This document shows positions 56,001-63,955 of a stretch of DNA of 64,000 bases, piece by piece. Made by a program: the position numbers and the translations under genes. Positions within the stretch are counted from its first letter, which is position 1, and every line of letters starts with the position of its first letter. The DNA comes from Actinomadura cremea (lineage in GTDB: Bacteria; Actinomycetota; Actinomycetes; Streptosporangiales; Streptosporangiaceae), in NCBI RefSeq assembly GCF_014648495.1, contig NZ_BMRF01000003.1:248001-312000 (forward strand). Reading direction: 5' to 3'. The notes under the pieces were generated by a model. That model had not been told where the DNA came from and did not search any database. It saw nothing but the letters and a program-made list of their open reading frames with translations.

Positions 56001-57454
56001 GCCGAACGCGGCAGCGTCGCGTACGGGGCGGCCCGCCTGACCAGCGCCTCCAGGTCGTCGACCGGCCACTCGTCCATCGCCGTCATCGCGACGACCTGCT
56101 GCGCCAGGACGTCCAGGGGGTTGCGCGGGTAGCGCAGCTCCTCGATCTCGCCGCCGCGCATCCGCTCGGCCACCACGGCCGTCTGCACCAGGTCGCCCCG
56201 GTACTTCGGGAAGATCACGCCCTTGGAGACCGCGCCGACCTGGTGCCCCGCCCGCCCGACGCGCTGCAGCCCGTTCGCCACCGACGGCGGCGACTCCACC
56301 TGGACGACCAGGTCGACCGAGCCCATGTCGATGCCCAGCTCCAGGCTGGACGTCGCCACGACCGCGGGCAGCCGGCCCTCCTTCAGCGCGTTCTCGATCG
56401 CGGCCCGCTCCTCCTTGGACACCGACCCGTGGTGCGCGCGGGCGATCTCCCCGGGGGCGCCCTTCGCCGCCCCGGCCTGCGCCATCGCCTCGGCGGGGGA
56501 GTGGTCCGCGGGGAGCGCCTCGCCGGTCGCGCGCTCGTACGCCAGCTCGTTGAGCCGCCCGCAGAGCCGCTCGGCGAGCCGCCGCGAGTTCGCGAACACC
56601 AGCGTCGAGCGGTGCGCCTCGATCAGGTCGAGGAGGCGGACCTCCACGTGCGGCCAGATGCTCCGCTGCCGCGGGTCCGCCGCGCCCGACTCGGCCACGA
56701 ACCGCCCGACCTCGCCCATGTCCTCCACGGGGACGACGATGTCGAGGTCGAAGACCTTGTCGGACGGGGGCTGGACGACCCGCGCGGGCCGCGGCCCGCC
56801 GAGGAACGCCGCGATCTCGTCCGCCGGGCGGACGGTCGCCGACAGCCCGATCCGCTGCGCGGGCCGCTCCAGCAGGGCGTCCAGCCGTTCCAGCGACAGC
56901 GCCAGGTGCGCGCCGCGCTTGGTTCCCGCCACCGCGTGCACCTCGTCGACGATCACCGTCTCGACGCCGCGCAGCGACTCGCGGGCCTGCGAGGTGAGCA
57001 GCAGGAACAGCGACTCGGGCGTGGTGATCAGGATGTCGGGCGGCTTGGCGGCCAGGCGCCGCCGCTCGTCGGCCGGGGTGTCGCCCGACCGCATCCCGAC
57101 CCGGACGTCGGGTTCGGGCAGGTCCAGGCGGCGGGCGGCGTGCCGGATGCCGGTCAGCGGGGCCCGCAGGTTGCGTTCGACGTCCACGGCCAGGGCTTTC
57201 AGCGGCGACACGTACAGCACGCGGCACCGGCGCAGCGGATCCGCGTCGGGCGGCGGGCCGGCGGTGAGCCGGTCGAGCGACCACAGGAACGCCGCGAGCG
57301 TCTTGCCGGATCCGGTCGGGGCAACGACGAGCGTGTTGTCGCCGCCGGAGATGGAGTCCCACGCGCCGGCCTGGGCGGCGGTGGGCGCGGCGAACGCCCC
57401 CGTGAACCACCCGCGGGTCGCCGGAGAGAAGCGTTCGAGCACGTCACCGCCCAT
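52859..57454 (-). CDS. lhr: Lhr-type large superfamily 2 DNA helicase
   Basis: A 1531-residue helicase. ATG 57454 gives MGGDVLERFSPATRGWFTGA; longer readings add unconserved residues. Walker A is APTGSGKT (residues 45-52), motif II DEVH (near 170-173), and ATSSLELGIDMG plus QRVGRAGHQ are motifs V and VI. The Lhr core (about 860 residues) adds winged-helix and beta-barrel domains; the last 600 residues are the long C-terminal extension of mycobacterial and Streptomyces Lhr. Mycobacterial Lhr is a 3'-5' helicase induced by DNA damage and forms oligomers through this extension. Confidence 0.94.
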   Translation of the reverse strand: MGGDVLERFSPATRGWFTGAFAAPTAAQAGAWDSISGGDNTLVVAPTGSGKTLAAFLWSLDRLTAGPPPDADPLRRCRVLYVSPLKALAVDVERNLRAPLTGIRHAARRLDLPEPDVRVGMRSGDTPADERRRLAAKPPDILITTPESLFLLLTSQARESLRGVETVIVDEVHAVAGTKRGAHLALSLERLDALLERPAQRIGLSATVRPADEIAAFLGGPRPARVVQPPSDKVFDLDIVVPVEDMGEVGRFVAESGAADPRQRSIWPHVEVRLLDLIEAHRSTLVFANSRRLAERLCGRLNELAYERATGEALPADHSPAEAMAQAGAAKGAPGEIARAHHGSVSKEERAAIENALKEGRLPAVVATSSLELGIDMGSVDLVVQVESPPSVANGLQRVGRAGHQVGAVSKGVIFPKYRGDLVQTAVVAERMRGGEIEELRYPRNPLDVLAQQVVAMTAMDEWPVDDLEALVRRAAPYATLPRSALEATLDMLAGRYPGDEFGELRPRLVWDRVNGTLNARPGAQRLAVTSGGTIPDRGLFGVFLVGEKASRVGELDEEMVYESRVGDVFVLGASSWRIEDITPDRVLVSPAPGQPGKLPFWHGDALGRPAELGRALGSFTRELSGLADDDARGRVSAAGLDGPAAANLVSYLAEQRESTGHLPDDRTMVVERFRDELGDWRMVVHSPLGARVHAPWALAIAGRLRERYGVDAQAMHADDGIVIRVPDMEDPPGPDVAVFDPDDVERIVVDELGGSALFAARFRECAARSLLLPRNRPGKRMPLWQQRQRAAQLLSVASKYPSFPIVLETMRECLQDVFDVPGFVQLMRDVSGRRVRLVEVETPQPSPYARSLLFHYVGAFMYEGDSPLAERRAQALALDTSLLAELLGQADLRELLDPEVVADTEAELQRLAADRRVRDLEGVADLLRALGPLTTAEVAARSAPAGESEGSAHRLAELEATRRAIRVRIAGAEHWVAIEDAGRLRDALGAPLPVGVPEAFLEPVDDPLGDLISRYARTHGPFRAAGAATRFGLGPAVVVETLRRLAAAGRVAEGEFLPVEAVSGPLTNEWCDAGVLRTLRRRSLARLRAEVEPSPPESLGAFLPAWHGVTGGSRLRGADALVQAIEQLQGAAVPASALETLVLPSRVPGYSPAMLDELTSAGEVVWAGQGGLPGGDGWVALYLADTAPLLMPEPAEITITPVHEAVLAALGDGGALFFRTLSDRVNRDVTAADADLATAVWDLVWAGLITNDTLAPLRAALGSGRPTHRSRTSRRGRPVLPSRTGPPTVGGRWWPLPEREGSATLRSTALAEALLERYGIVIRGAVAAERTPGGFAGVYPVLRAFEESGRCRRGYFVEGLGAAQFALPGAVDRLRALRPAAAPAAPDDLSALWETPAPDDRRRERAGRALVLAAADPANPYGAALPWPPRDDEAISGHKPGRKAGALVVLVEGRLILYVERGGRTLLTWDDDSGVLQPAVDALALSVREGALGKLTVERADGAAIAGSALGAALESAGFHPTPKGLRLRA

Positions 57455-57516
57455 GGCGCCATCTTGCCTCGCGGGTCCGACAGAACGCACCGAGGTGTCG
57501 CGCGTCACATTGTAAG

Positions 57517-57526
57517 CAAGCGCTTG
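57517..57526. promoter_or_regulatory. Palindromic operator between lhr and the esterase gene
   Basis: CAAGCGCTTG is a perfect palindrome in the 112-bp divergent gap, flanked by TTGTAAG on both sides in direct orientation. It resembles TetR-family sites of the form n-CAAG-nn-CTTG-n. Confidence 0.45.
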
Positions 57527-57566
57527 TAAGGGCAGTCTGGGCGGCGACCGTTCCCAGGGAGCCGCC

Positions 57567-58850
57567 ATGGCCTACGCCCTCCTCGCCCTCGGCATCGTCC
57601 TCGCCCTGCTCGCCGTGAACGCCCACCTGCCCAGCAGGCACCCCGTGCTGCTCGGGCCGAGCTTCTTCGCGGGCTGGTGGACGATCGAACTCGCGCCGCA
57701 CGTGCTCGTCACCGGAGCCGCCGCGCTCGCCTTCGCCGGCGGGTTCGGCGGGCTGGACGGGTGGGCCGGCCGGACCGGACTCGTCCTCGGCATCGCGGGG
57801 CTGGCCGGAATCGCGTGGACCATCGCGGTGTCCCGCAGGACGACCGTCACCCTGCGGGAGTGCGGCGTCCCCCTCGACCTGGACCCCGAGGCCGCACCCC
57901 GCTACCCCCGCTCCCACCTGGTCGTCCCGCCGCTGTGCCTGATCCCGCGCAGGGGAGTGCGGGTGGAGCGCAATGTCACTTTCCATGAGGACGGACGGCT
58001 CCGCCTCAAGCTGGACGTGTACCGATCGGCCGCCGAACCCGACGGGCTGCGGCCGGGGCTGATGCAGATCCACGGTGGAGCATGGGTCATCGGTGACAAG
58101 CGCGAACAAGGTCTGCCCCTGCTCAACCACATGGCCCTGCAAGGCTGGGCGGGCTTCAACGTCAACTACCGGCTCAGCCCCCGCGCCACCTGGCCCGACC
58201 ACCTCGTCGACCTGAAACGCTTCCTCGCCTGGTACCGCGAGCACGCAGAGGAATACGGCGCCGACCCCGACTTCCTCTGCGTGACGGGCGGTTCCGCCGG
58301 GGGCCACCTCGCCGCGATGGTCGCACTCACCGCGAACGTCCCCGAATTCCAGCCCGGCTTCGAGGACGCGGACACGTCCGTCCAGGGCGCCGTCCCCTTC
58401 TACGGCACGTACGACTTCGTCGAGCCCGGACCGTGGCCCGTCCCCTTCGGATCCACCCGGATCATGGAACGCTGGGTCATGAAAATGCCGTTCGCCGAGA
58501 ACCGCGACGTGTTCGTCAAGGCGTCACCCGTCACCTACGCGGGCGAGCACGCGCCGCCCTTCTTCGTGATCCACGGCAGCCACGACTCGCTCATCCCCGT
58601 CGCCGAGGCCCGCCGGTTCGTCGAACGGCTCCGCGAGACGTCGCGCGCGCCCGTCCTCTACGCCGAGATGCGGGGCGGCCAGCACGGCTTCGACGTGTTC
58701 CCCTCCTACCGGACCGCCCGCGTCGTCGAAGGGGTCGAGCGCTACCTCACCGGACTGCACCGGCAGTACCGGCGGGGGACGGATCCGTCCGTCCCCGGCG
58801 AGATCGTCGAGTCCCTGGACGGGACCTCGGGGGACGGCGCCGTCGGATAG
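57567..58850 (+). CDS. Membrane-anchored alpha/beta-hydrolase (esterase/lipase)
   Basis: A 427-residue protein. Three N-terminal hydrophobic helices (residues 3-20, about 35-60, about 70-88) precede a hormone-sensitive-lipase/BD-FAE type hydrolase. The oxyanion motif is HGGAW (169-173), nucleophile Ser 243 in GGSAGG, Asp in HGSHDSLIP and His in GGQHGFD. The ATG at 57567 follows AGGGAGCC. The substrate is likely an ester, but the membrane domain suggests a lipid-linked role. Confidence 0.88.
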   Translation: MAYALLALGIVLALLAVNAHLPSRHPVLLGPSFFAGWWTIELAPHVLVTGAAALAFAGGFGGLDGWAGRTGLVLGIAGLAGIAWTIAVSRRTTVTLRECGVPLDLDPEAAPRYPRSHLVVPPLCLIPRRGVRVERNVTFHEDGRLRLKLDVYRSAAEPDGLRPGLMQIHGGAWVIGDKREQGLPLLNHMALQGWAGFNVNYRLSPRATWPDHLVDLKRFLAWYREHAEEYGADPDFLCVTGGSAGGHLAAMVALTANVPEFQPGFEDADTSVQGAVPFYGTYDFVEPGPWPVPFGSTRIMERWVMKMPFAENRDVFVKASPVTYAGEHAPPFFVIHGSHDSLIPVAEARRFVERLRETSRAPVLYAEMRGGQHGFDVFPSYRTARVVEGVERYLTGLHRQYRRGTDPSVPGEIVESLDGTSGDGAVG

Positions 58851-58860
58851 CGTGGGCGAC

Positions 58861-59055
58861 GTGCGGCTCACGATGTTCTGGGAACGGATGAGGGAACAGT
58901 TCGGCGAAGGCTACGCCGAGAGCGTGGCCAAGGACCACGTCCTCGCCGAGCTGGGCGGCCGCACCATCGAGCAGGCGCTCGCCGAGGGCGAGCCCGCCAA
59001 GAGGGTCTGGCAGGCGGTCGTCGCCACGTTCGACGTCCCCTCACGGCTTCAGTAG
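58861..59055 (+). CDS. DUF3046 family small protein
   Basis: A 64-residue protein. GTG 58861 gives the canonical start MRLTMFWERMREQFG; a GTG at 58852 is less likely. TAGCGT (58848-58853) lies eight bases ahead, so the mRNA may be leaderless. The family motif continues YAESVAKDHVLAELGGRTIEQALAEGE and WQAVVATFDVP. Found beside recA in most actinobacteria; function unknown. Its 3' end overlaps the convergent ATP-grasp gene by 15 bp. Confidence 0.88.
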   Translation: MRLTMFWERMREQFGEGYAESVAKDHVLAELGGRTIEQALAEGEPAKRVWQAVVATFDVPSRLQ

Positions 59056-60246
59056 GGACGTCCTCTCCTTCACGAGCGACGTCTTCGCCGGGCCGACGAC
59101 CCGGTGCGGGACGAACGACGACGTGTCGTCGGTGATCAGTCCCGACGTCTCCCGGATGCCGATCCCGGCCGGCCCGTCGTGCACGACCCACGCGCCCAGC
59201 ACCGGATGCTCGCCGTCGAAGTCGGGCAGCGCGCAGAACTCCTGGAACACGAACCCCTCGGCGCCGTAGTCGCCCTGGGTGCGGTGCTCGCCGCCGTCCG
59301 GCGTCACGATCCGCATGCTCGCGCCCTCCCGGCCCAGCAGCGGCTTCTGCACGTACGACGTCAGGCCCGACGGGGTGTTCAGATACGTCGGCAGCAGGTT
59401 CGGGTGGTCCGGGAAAAGCTCCCACAGCAGCACGAGCAGCGCCTTGTTCGACAGCACCATCTTCCAGACGGGCTCGATCCAGGACGTCGACGCGAACCGG
59501 ATGTTGCGGCCGAACGGCTCCGCGACGATCCACTCCCACGGGTACAGCTTGCAGAGCGTCCGTATCTCCCGCTCCTCCAGATCGACGAACCGGCGCCCGC
59601 GCGCGTCCCAGCCGACGTCCTCCATGGCGATCGCCGTGCCCGGGAGCCCCGCCTCCTCGGCGGTCTCCTGCATGTAGGCGATCGTCATGACCTCCTCGCC
59701 GCTCTCGTCGTCCGTCGTCCACGCGAAGTGCGCCAGGTCGCCGTCCACGGTCGGGGCGATGCCCTTCCAGCGCGCCACCAGCCGCTCGTGGATCGAGTTC
59801 CACTGGTCGTCGTCCGGATACACGTCCTGCAGCCAGAACCACTGGACGACCGAGCTCTCGACCAGCGCGGTCGGGGTGTCGGCGTTGTACTCCAGCAGCT
59901 TCGCGGGGCCCCGGCCGTCGTAGCGCAGGTCGAACCGCCCGTACAGGTGCGGGTCGCGGCGCCGCCACGACTCCTCGATCAGCGGCGCGACCCACTCGGG
60001 GATGCCCAGCACGTGGTACCGGCCGGTGGACACCACGTGCTCCACCACCTGCAGGCACATGTCGTGCAGCTCCTCGACGACCCGCTCCAGTTCGAGGATC
60101 TCGTCCAGGTCGAACACGTAGTGCACGGACTCGTCCCAGTAGGGACGGCTCAGGTGCTCGGGGTGCGCGGTCCGGTGGAACGCCAGCCCGTGCGACTCGA
60201 CCTTCTCGGCCCAGCCGTCCCGCGGCGTCGAACGCATGCGGCGCAT
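59041..60246 (-). CDS. Glutathionylspermidine synthase-like ATP-grasp protein (YgiC/YjfC type)
   Basis: A 401-residue protein. The pre-ATP-grasp part has FDLRYDGRGPAKLLEYNADTPTALVESS (about 105-132), and ATP-grasp residues appear in WKMVLSNKALLVLLWELFP (about 261-279), YVQKPLLGREGASMRIV (about 298-314) and VFQEF, ending GAWVVHDGPAGIGIRETSG. These match the synthetase domain of E. coli Gss and its homologs YgiC/YjfC, which lack the amidase half. Such enzymes form an amide bond between a carboxylate and an amine using ATP; the real substrate of this type is unknown. The start codon is 60246 or the second Met at 60237. Confidence 0.88.
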   Translation of the reverse strand: MRRMRSTPRDGWAEKVESHGLAFHRTAHPEHLSRPYWDESVHYVFDLDEILELERVVEELHDMCLQVVEHVVSTGRYHVLGIPEWVAPLIEESWRRRDPHLYGRFDLRYDGRGPAKLLEYNADTPTALVESSVVQWFWLQDVYPDDDQWNSIHERLVARWKGIAPTVDGDLAHFAWTTDDESGEEVMTIAYMQETAEEAGLPGTAIAMEDVGWDARGRRFVDLEEREIRTLCKLYPWEWIVAEPFGRNIRFASTSWIEPVWKMVLSNKALLVLLWELFPDHPNLLPTYLNTPSGLTSYVQKPLLGREGASMRIVTPDGGEHRTQGDYGAEGFVFQEFCALPDFDGEHPVLGAWVVHDGPAGIGIRETSGLITDDTSSFVPHRVVGPAKTSLVKERTSLLKP

Positions 60247-60250
60247 CCGA

Positions 60251-60604
60251 TCAGCTCCCGCCCCCGCCGCCGCGACCGCCGAACCCGCCCCGGCTCAGCG
60301 TCGTCCCGTTCCTCGACTTGATCTTGCCCTCCGGGCGGACCGACGAGCCGCCCGACGCGTAGCCGTTCCGCACGCTGCCGCCGTAGTACCAGTAGTACTG
60401 GCCGTACGAGGCGCCGTCGTCGATGTCGTCGCGGTCGCAGTTGAAGTCGGACACCACCTTGCGTCCGCCGGGGTCCTCACGGTCGACGCAGCGGGCGACC
60501 GTCGACTTCGATCCGCAGGCGACCAGGGTCACCGAGAGCGCGCTCACCATCCCGACCTTCACGGCCCGGGACCTGAGCCGGCGGGTCGGCTCCTGTGGGG
60601 GCAT
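60251..60604 (-). CDS. Gly-tailed lipoprotein paired with the ATP-grasp enzyme (YgiB/DUF1190-like)
   Basis: A 117-residue protein with a signal peptide and lipobox LVAC (Cys 30). The mature part has CVDREDPGGRKVVSDFNC, a Tyr-rich patch QYYWYYGGSVRNGYASGG, and a tail TTLSRGGFGGRGGGGGS. E. coli YgiB/YjfM (DUF1190) are lipoproteins next to YgiC/YjfC with a similar TRGGFG tail motif; the pairing here repeats that arrangement. It lies four bases before the ATP-grasp gene on the same strand. A GTG at 60613 is a possible alternative start. Confidence 0.72.
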   Translation of the reverse strand: MPPQEPTRRLRSRAVKVGMVSALSVTLVACGSKSTVARCVDREDPGGRKVVSDFNCDRDDIDDGASYGQYYWYYGGSVRNGYASGGSSVRPEGKIKSRNGTTLSRGGFGGRGGGGGS

Positions 60605-60694
60605 GGAGAGCACATCCCTTCGGCGCGATGGAGGTTTTGAAGGAGTGAGACGCGCCGAACCGGAGCCGGGTTCCCCTGGAACGCAACAAAGCGA

Positions 60695-61564
60695 CTAATC
60701 GGGTACCGGAAGGTGGGCGAACAGGTCCATCGCGTCCACCGACGCGGGCAGGTCGCTGACCTGGCCGTCGCCGACCTCCACCACGCGCCACCGGCCGTCC
60801 GACCGGCGGGCCAGGTCGGTGGTGATGAACCGGCAGCCGAGCGAGCGCACGGCGGGCGCCACGCCGGCGACGTCCGGGACGGGCTCCACGTCCGGGCTGT
60901 CGGGATGCGGCCCCACCAGGACGGGCTCGCCGTCCACCCACCACACGCGGGCCTCGCCCGCCCCGACGTACTCCTCGAACTCGCGCACGACCAGGCCGCC
61001 CGCGAGGAAGTCGCCGCGCAGGGCGATCATCTTCGCCGCGACGTCGCGGAGCCGGGCGGCGTTGTGCACGTCCGGGACGTAGCATGCCTCGTCCCACTCG
61101 TGCTTGCACGACTTCACGTAGTCCTTGACGATGCCCGGACCGGCGCTCAGCGGCCGCACCAGCTCCGCCAGCTCGCCCGGCCCGCCGGGATCGCCGCCCG
61201 GCGGCAGCGGGCGCCACACGCTGTGCGCCGTCAGCCCGGCGAACGTGTCGTGCCAGCCCGGCAGCTCGTGGGCGCGCCGGTAGTCGTCCGGGTGCGTCAG
61301 CAGCGCCGATCCGCGCGCCTTCAAAGCGGCCGCCAGCGCCGCGTACTCGTCCGCCGTCAGCATCCAGCCCCGGTACCAGACGGCGCCGAGGCCGTCCGGC
61401 ACCCTGCGCACCGACTCCTGGACGTCGCCGCGCTGCAGGGCGTCGTGGTCGATCAGGGCGATCTCGCCGTAGTGGTCCCGCACGGCCGCCGCCTCGCGGG
61501 TGAAGTGGGGGTCAACGCGCCGGGGGTGCAGCGGATCGACGCAGAAAAGGACGGTCAGCGTCAT
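60695..61564 (-). CDS. R2K-type ATP-grasp protein (DUF4343-like)
   Basis: A 289-residue protein. ATG 61564 has GGAGGGG nine bases upstream. ATP-grasp features are GIVKDYVKSCKHEWDEACY (about 144-162), LVVREFEEYVG, the strand EARVWWVDGEPV, and the metal/nucleotide end WRVVEVGDGQVSDLP. This pattern is that of the DUF4343/R2K clade, whose members are predicted amide-bond ligases of unknown substrate. It is divergent from recA and 90 bp upstream of the lipoprotein gene. Expression could be tied to the nearby LexA site. Confidence 0.82.
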   Translation of the reverse strand: MTLTVLFCVDPLHPRRVDPHFTREAAAVRDHYGEIALIDHDALQRGDVQESVRRVPDGLGAVWYRGWMLTADEYAALAAALKARGSALLTHPDDYRRAHELPGWHDTFAGLTAHSVWRPLPPGGDPGGPGELAELVRPLSAGPGIVKDYVKSCKHEWDEACYVPDVHNAARLRDVAAKMIALRGDFLAGGLVVREFEEYVGAGEARVWWVDGEPVLVGPHPDSPDVEPVPDVAGVAPAVRSLGCRFITTDLARRSDGRWRVVEVGDGQVSDLPASVDAMDLFAHLPVPD

Positions 61565-61658
61565 GATGGGAAACCCCTCCGTGGACGGAGCCAGCGTACG
61601 GCGGCACGCCCCGGACGCGCACGGAGATTCCATCTGAAACGGCACACCCGAACGATGA

Positions 61659-61674
61659 TCGAACGAGTGTTCGG
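61659..61674. promoter_or_regulatory. LexA (SOS) box of recA
   Basis: TCGAACGAGTGTTCGG matches the actinobacterial SOS box TCGAAC-N4-GTTCGA at 15 of 16 positions. TAGGCT at 61675-61680 next to it fits a -10 box for recA, so LexA would block polymerase. It is about 137 bp ahead of recA and 95 bp ahead of the divergent ATP-grasp start. Confidence 0.85.
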
Positions 61675-61810
61675 TAGGCTGGTGCGGGGCCGCGCCGTTG
61701 TCCACAGTCGCGCCGGGCGCTCGAAAATGTCGGCGGCCCGCCGTAACGTCGCCCCTGACATCGCAAGCAGCGGCCCGAGAGCCGACAGTCACGACGAATA
61801 AGGACACCTC

Positions 61811-62932
61811 ATGGCAGCGAACGACCGGGAGAAGGCTCTCGAGACCGCACTCGCCCAGATCGAGCGCCAGTTCGGCAAGGGCTCGGTCATGCGGATGGGC
61901 GAGGAGGCCCGGGCACCGGTGGAGGTGATCCCGACCGGCGCGATCTCGCTCGACATCGCGCTCGGCATCGGGGGCCTGCCCCGCGGCCGCGTCGTCGAGG
62001 TCTACGGGCCGGAGGGCTCCGGCAAGACCTCGATCGCGCTGCACGCCGTGGCCAGCGTCCAGAAGAAGGGCGGCATCGCCGCGTTCGTCGACGCCGAGCA
62101 CGCCCTCGACCCCGACTACGCCAAGAAGCTCGGCGTCGACATCGACGCCATGCTGGTCTCCCAGCCCGACACCGGCGAGCAGGCGCTGGAGATCACCGAC
62201 ATGCTGGTGCGCTCCGGCGCGGTCGACGCCGTCGTGATCGACTCCGTCGCCGCGCTCGTCCCGCGCGCCGAGATCGAGGGCGAGATGGGCGACAGCCACG
62301 TCGGCCTCCAGGCCCGCCTGATGTCGCAGGCGCTGCGCAAGCTCACGGGCGCGATCAACCAGACCAAGACCACCGTCATCTTCATCAACCAGCTCCGCGA
62401 GAAGGTCGGCGTCATGTTCGGCTCCCCGGAGACCACGACCGGCGGCAAGGCGCTGAAGTTCTACGCGTCCGTCCGGCTGGACGTGCGCCGCATCGAGACG
62501 CTCAAGGACGGCACCGAGGCCGTCGGCAACCGCGTCCGGGTCAAGGTCGTCAAGAACAAGATGGCGCCGCCCTTCCGCGTCGCCGACTTCGACCTGCTCT
62601 ACGGCCAGGGCATCAGCCGCGAGGGCGGGCTGATCGACCTCGGCGTCGAGCACGGGTTCGTCCGCAAGTCGGGTGCCTGGTACACCTGCGAGGGCGACCA
62701 GCTCGGCCAGGGCAAGGAGAACGCCCGCAACTTCCTCAAGGCCAACCCCGACATGGCCGACGGGATCGAGAAGAAGATCAAGGAGAAGCTCGGCATCGGC
62801 CCGAAGGTCGACAAGGAGGCCGATCCCGCGTCGCCGGACGGCGCCGCCGCGCCCCCCGCCCCGCCCCTCGTGTCCGCGGCCAAGCCGGCGTCCGGCAGGA
62901 AGACCGCCAAGGCCAAGGCCGGTGATTCCTGA
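61811..62932 (+). CDS. recA: Recombinase RecA
   Basis: A 373-residue strand-exchange ATPase and LexA co-protease. ATG 61811 follows AAGGACACC. Walker A is GPEGSGKT (66-73), Walker [10 protein letters not shown], and the loop regions [19 protein letters not shown] are intact. There is no intein, unlike M. tuberculosis and M. leprae RecA. The acidic C-terminal tail is extended by an Ala/Lys-rich segment ([16 protein letters not shown]). Confidence 0.98.
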   Translation: MAANDREKALETALAQIERQFGKGSVMRMGEEARAPVEVIPTGAISLDIALGIGGLPRGRVVEVYGPEGSGKTSIALHAVASVQKKGGIAAFVDAEHALDPDYAKKLGVDIDAMLVSQPDTGEQALEITDMLVRSGAVDAVVIDSVAALVPRAEIEGEMGDSHVGLQARLMSQALRKLTGAINQTKTTVIFINQLREKVGVMFGSPETTTGGKALKFYASVRLDVRRIETLKDGTEAVGNRVRVKVVKNKMAPPFRVADFDLLYGQGISREGGLIDLGVEHGFVRKSGAWYTCEGDQLGQGKENARNFLKANPDMADGIEKKIKEKLGIGPKVDKEADPASPDGAAAPPAPPLVSAAKPASGRKTAKAKAGDS

Positions 62933-62977
62933 CGGTGATTCCTGACGGTGAATCCCGGGATATGGGTGACTCCTGAC
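62921..62977. repeat. 13-bp repeats across the recA stop codon
   Basis: GGTGATTCCTGAC occurs at 62921 (holding the recA stop) and 62934; a decayed copy GGTGAATCCCGGG follows at 62947 and GGTGACTCCTGAC at 62965. Confidence 0.9.
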
Positions 62978-63084
62978 GAAGAGTAGGCGATGATCTCGTA
63001 TGTAGGGCGGCGGCGCCTCACCCGGCACCGGCCCGCCGGTGCGCGGACCTTCCCCGATGGCGCCGCCGCTCCCGCGGCCCCGGC

Positions 63085-63651
63085 GTGACCGGCGACCCCC
63101 GCGACGACGGCGGGCGCGACCCGTCCCGTCCGGCCGCCGAGCGACGCGACCCGGAGGCGCGGGCGCGCGACATCTGCCTGCGCCTGCTGACGGGGTCCCC
63201 GCGCACCCGCGCGCAGCTCGCCGACGCCCTGCGCCGCAAGGACGTCCCGGACGACGTCGCCGAGCGCGTCCTGTCCCGGTTCACCGACGTCGGGCTCATC
63301 GACGACGTGGCGTTCGCCGAGGCGTGGGTGGAGTCGCGCCACGCCGGCCGGGGCCTCGCCCGACGCGCCCTCGCCGTCGAACTCCGCCGCCGCGGCGTCG
63401 CCGACGAGACCGTCAACGACGCCGTCGAGGCCCTCGACCCGGCCCGTGAGGAGGAGACCGCCCGCGCCCTCGTCGCCCGCCGCCTCCCCGCCACCCGCGG
63501 CGTCGACTCCACCAAGCGCATGCGCCGCATGGTCGGCATGCTCGCCCGCAAGGGCTACCCGCCCGGCCTCGCCTACCGCGTCGTCAAGGAGGCCCTCGCC
63601 GACGAAGGCGCCGACCTCGGCGACCACCCGGACGACCTCCCCCTCGACTGA
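63085..63651 (+). CDS. recX: RecX, regulator of RecA
   Basis: A 188-residue protein starting at GTG 63085. RecX binds RecA filaments and inhibits strand exchange. Three tandem three-helix repeats are seen: RARDICLRLLTGSPRTRAQLADALRRKDVP, then LIDDVAFAEAWVESRHAGRGLARRALAVELRRRGV, then STKRMRRMVGMLARKGYPPGLAYRVVKEAL. The N-terminal 30 residues are charged and disordered. The gap to recA is 152 bp and includes the recA tail repeats. Confidence 0.93.
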   Translation: MTGDPRDDGGRDPSRPAAERRDPEARARDICLRLLTGSPRTRAQLADALRRKDVPDDVAERVLSRFTDVGLIDDVAFAEAWVESRHAGRGLARRALAVELRRRGVADETVNDAVEALDPAREEETARALVARRLPATRGVDSTKRMRRMVGMLARKGYPPGLAYRVVKEALADEGADLGDHPDDLPLD

Positions 63652-63955
63652 CCGCCGCGCACCGAACGGGGCGTCCCGGGCGCCGGGGGCGGGGTTTCGG
63701 ACCGGGACGGGGATGCGGGGCCCGTGTCCGGAACGGGGCACCCGAACGCGGATTCCGAGGGGGATTCGGTTTCCGCCCGGGAGCGGTCCCGCCCGGGTGG
63801 GCGGCTCCGGCGGTCGGGCTGCCTGCGGCGATGCGGATACGGCCGAGTAAGGATGGCATCACGTTCGCGTGTGGTTAGTCCGGAATGCCCCCTGTTTGCT
63901 TGCTCATTACCTCCATGCCGCTTACCGTTACGGCAGTGAGGAGTTACTCCGCATA
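63652..63955. other. Gap after recX with a candidate promoter
   Basis: No credible gene. Bases 63660-63840 are GC-rich with a few GGGGC-type runs. Bases 63840-63960 become less GC-rich. TTGCTC (63900-63905) and TACCGT (63923-63928), 17 bp apart, make a plausible promoter directed rightward. Confidence 0.5.

Noticed and set aside
51978-57410. An 1810-residue second minus-strand frame inside lhr
   Set aside because: It is a frame-shifted shadow of lhr with no motifs; the true frame has Walker A, DEVH and motif VI.
51857-57529. An 1890-residue open frame on the strand opposite lhr
   Set aside because: It has Arg/Gly/Pro-rich composition with no domain, and lhr on the other strand has full helicase motifs. 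High GC at third positions keeps the antisense frame open.
63584-63862. Minus-strand frame after recX
   Set aside because: It is Pro/Arg/Gly low-complexity sequence overlapping recX, with no ribosome site.
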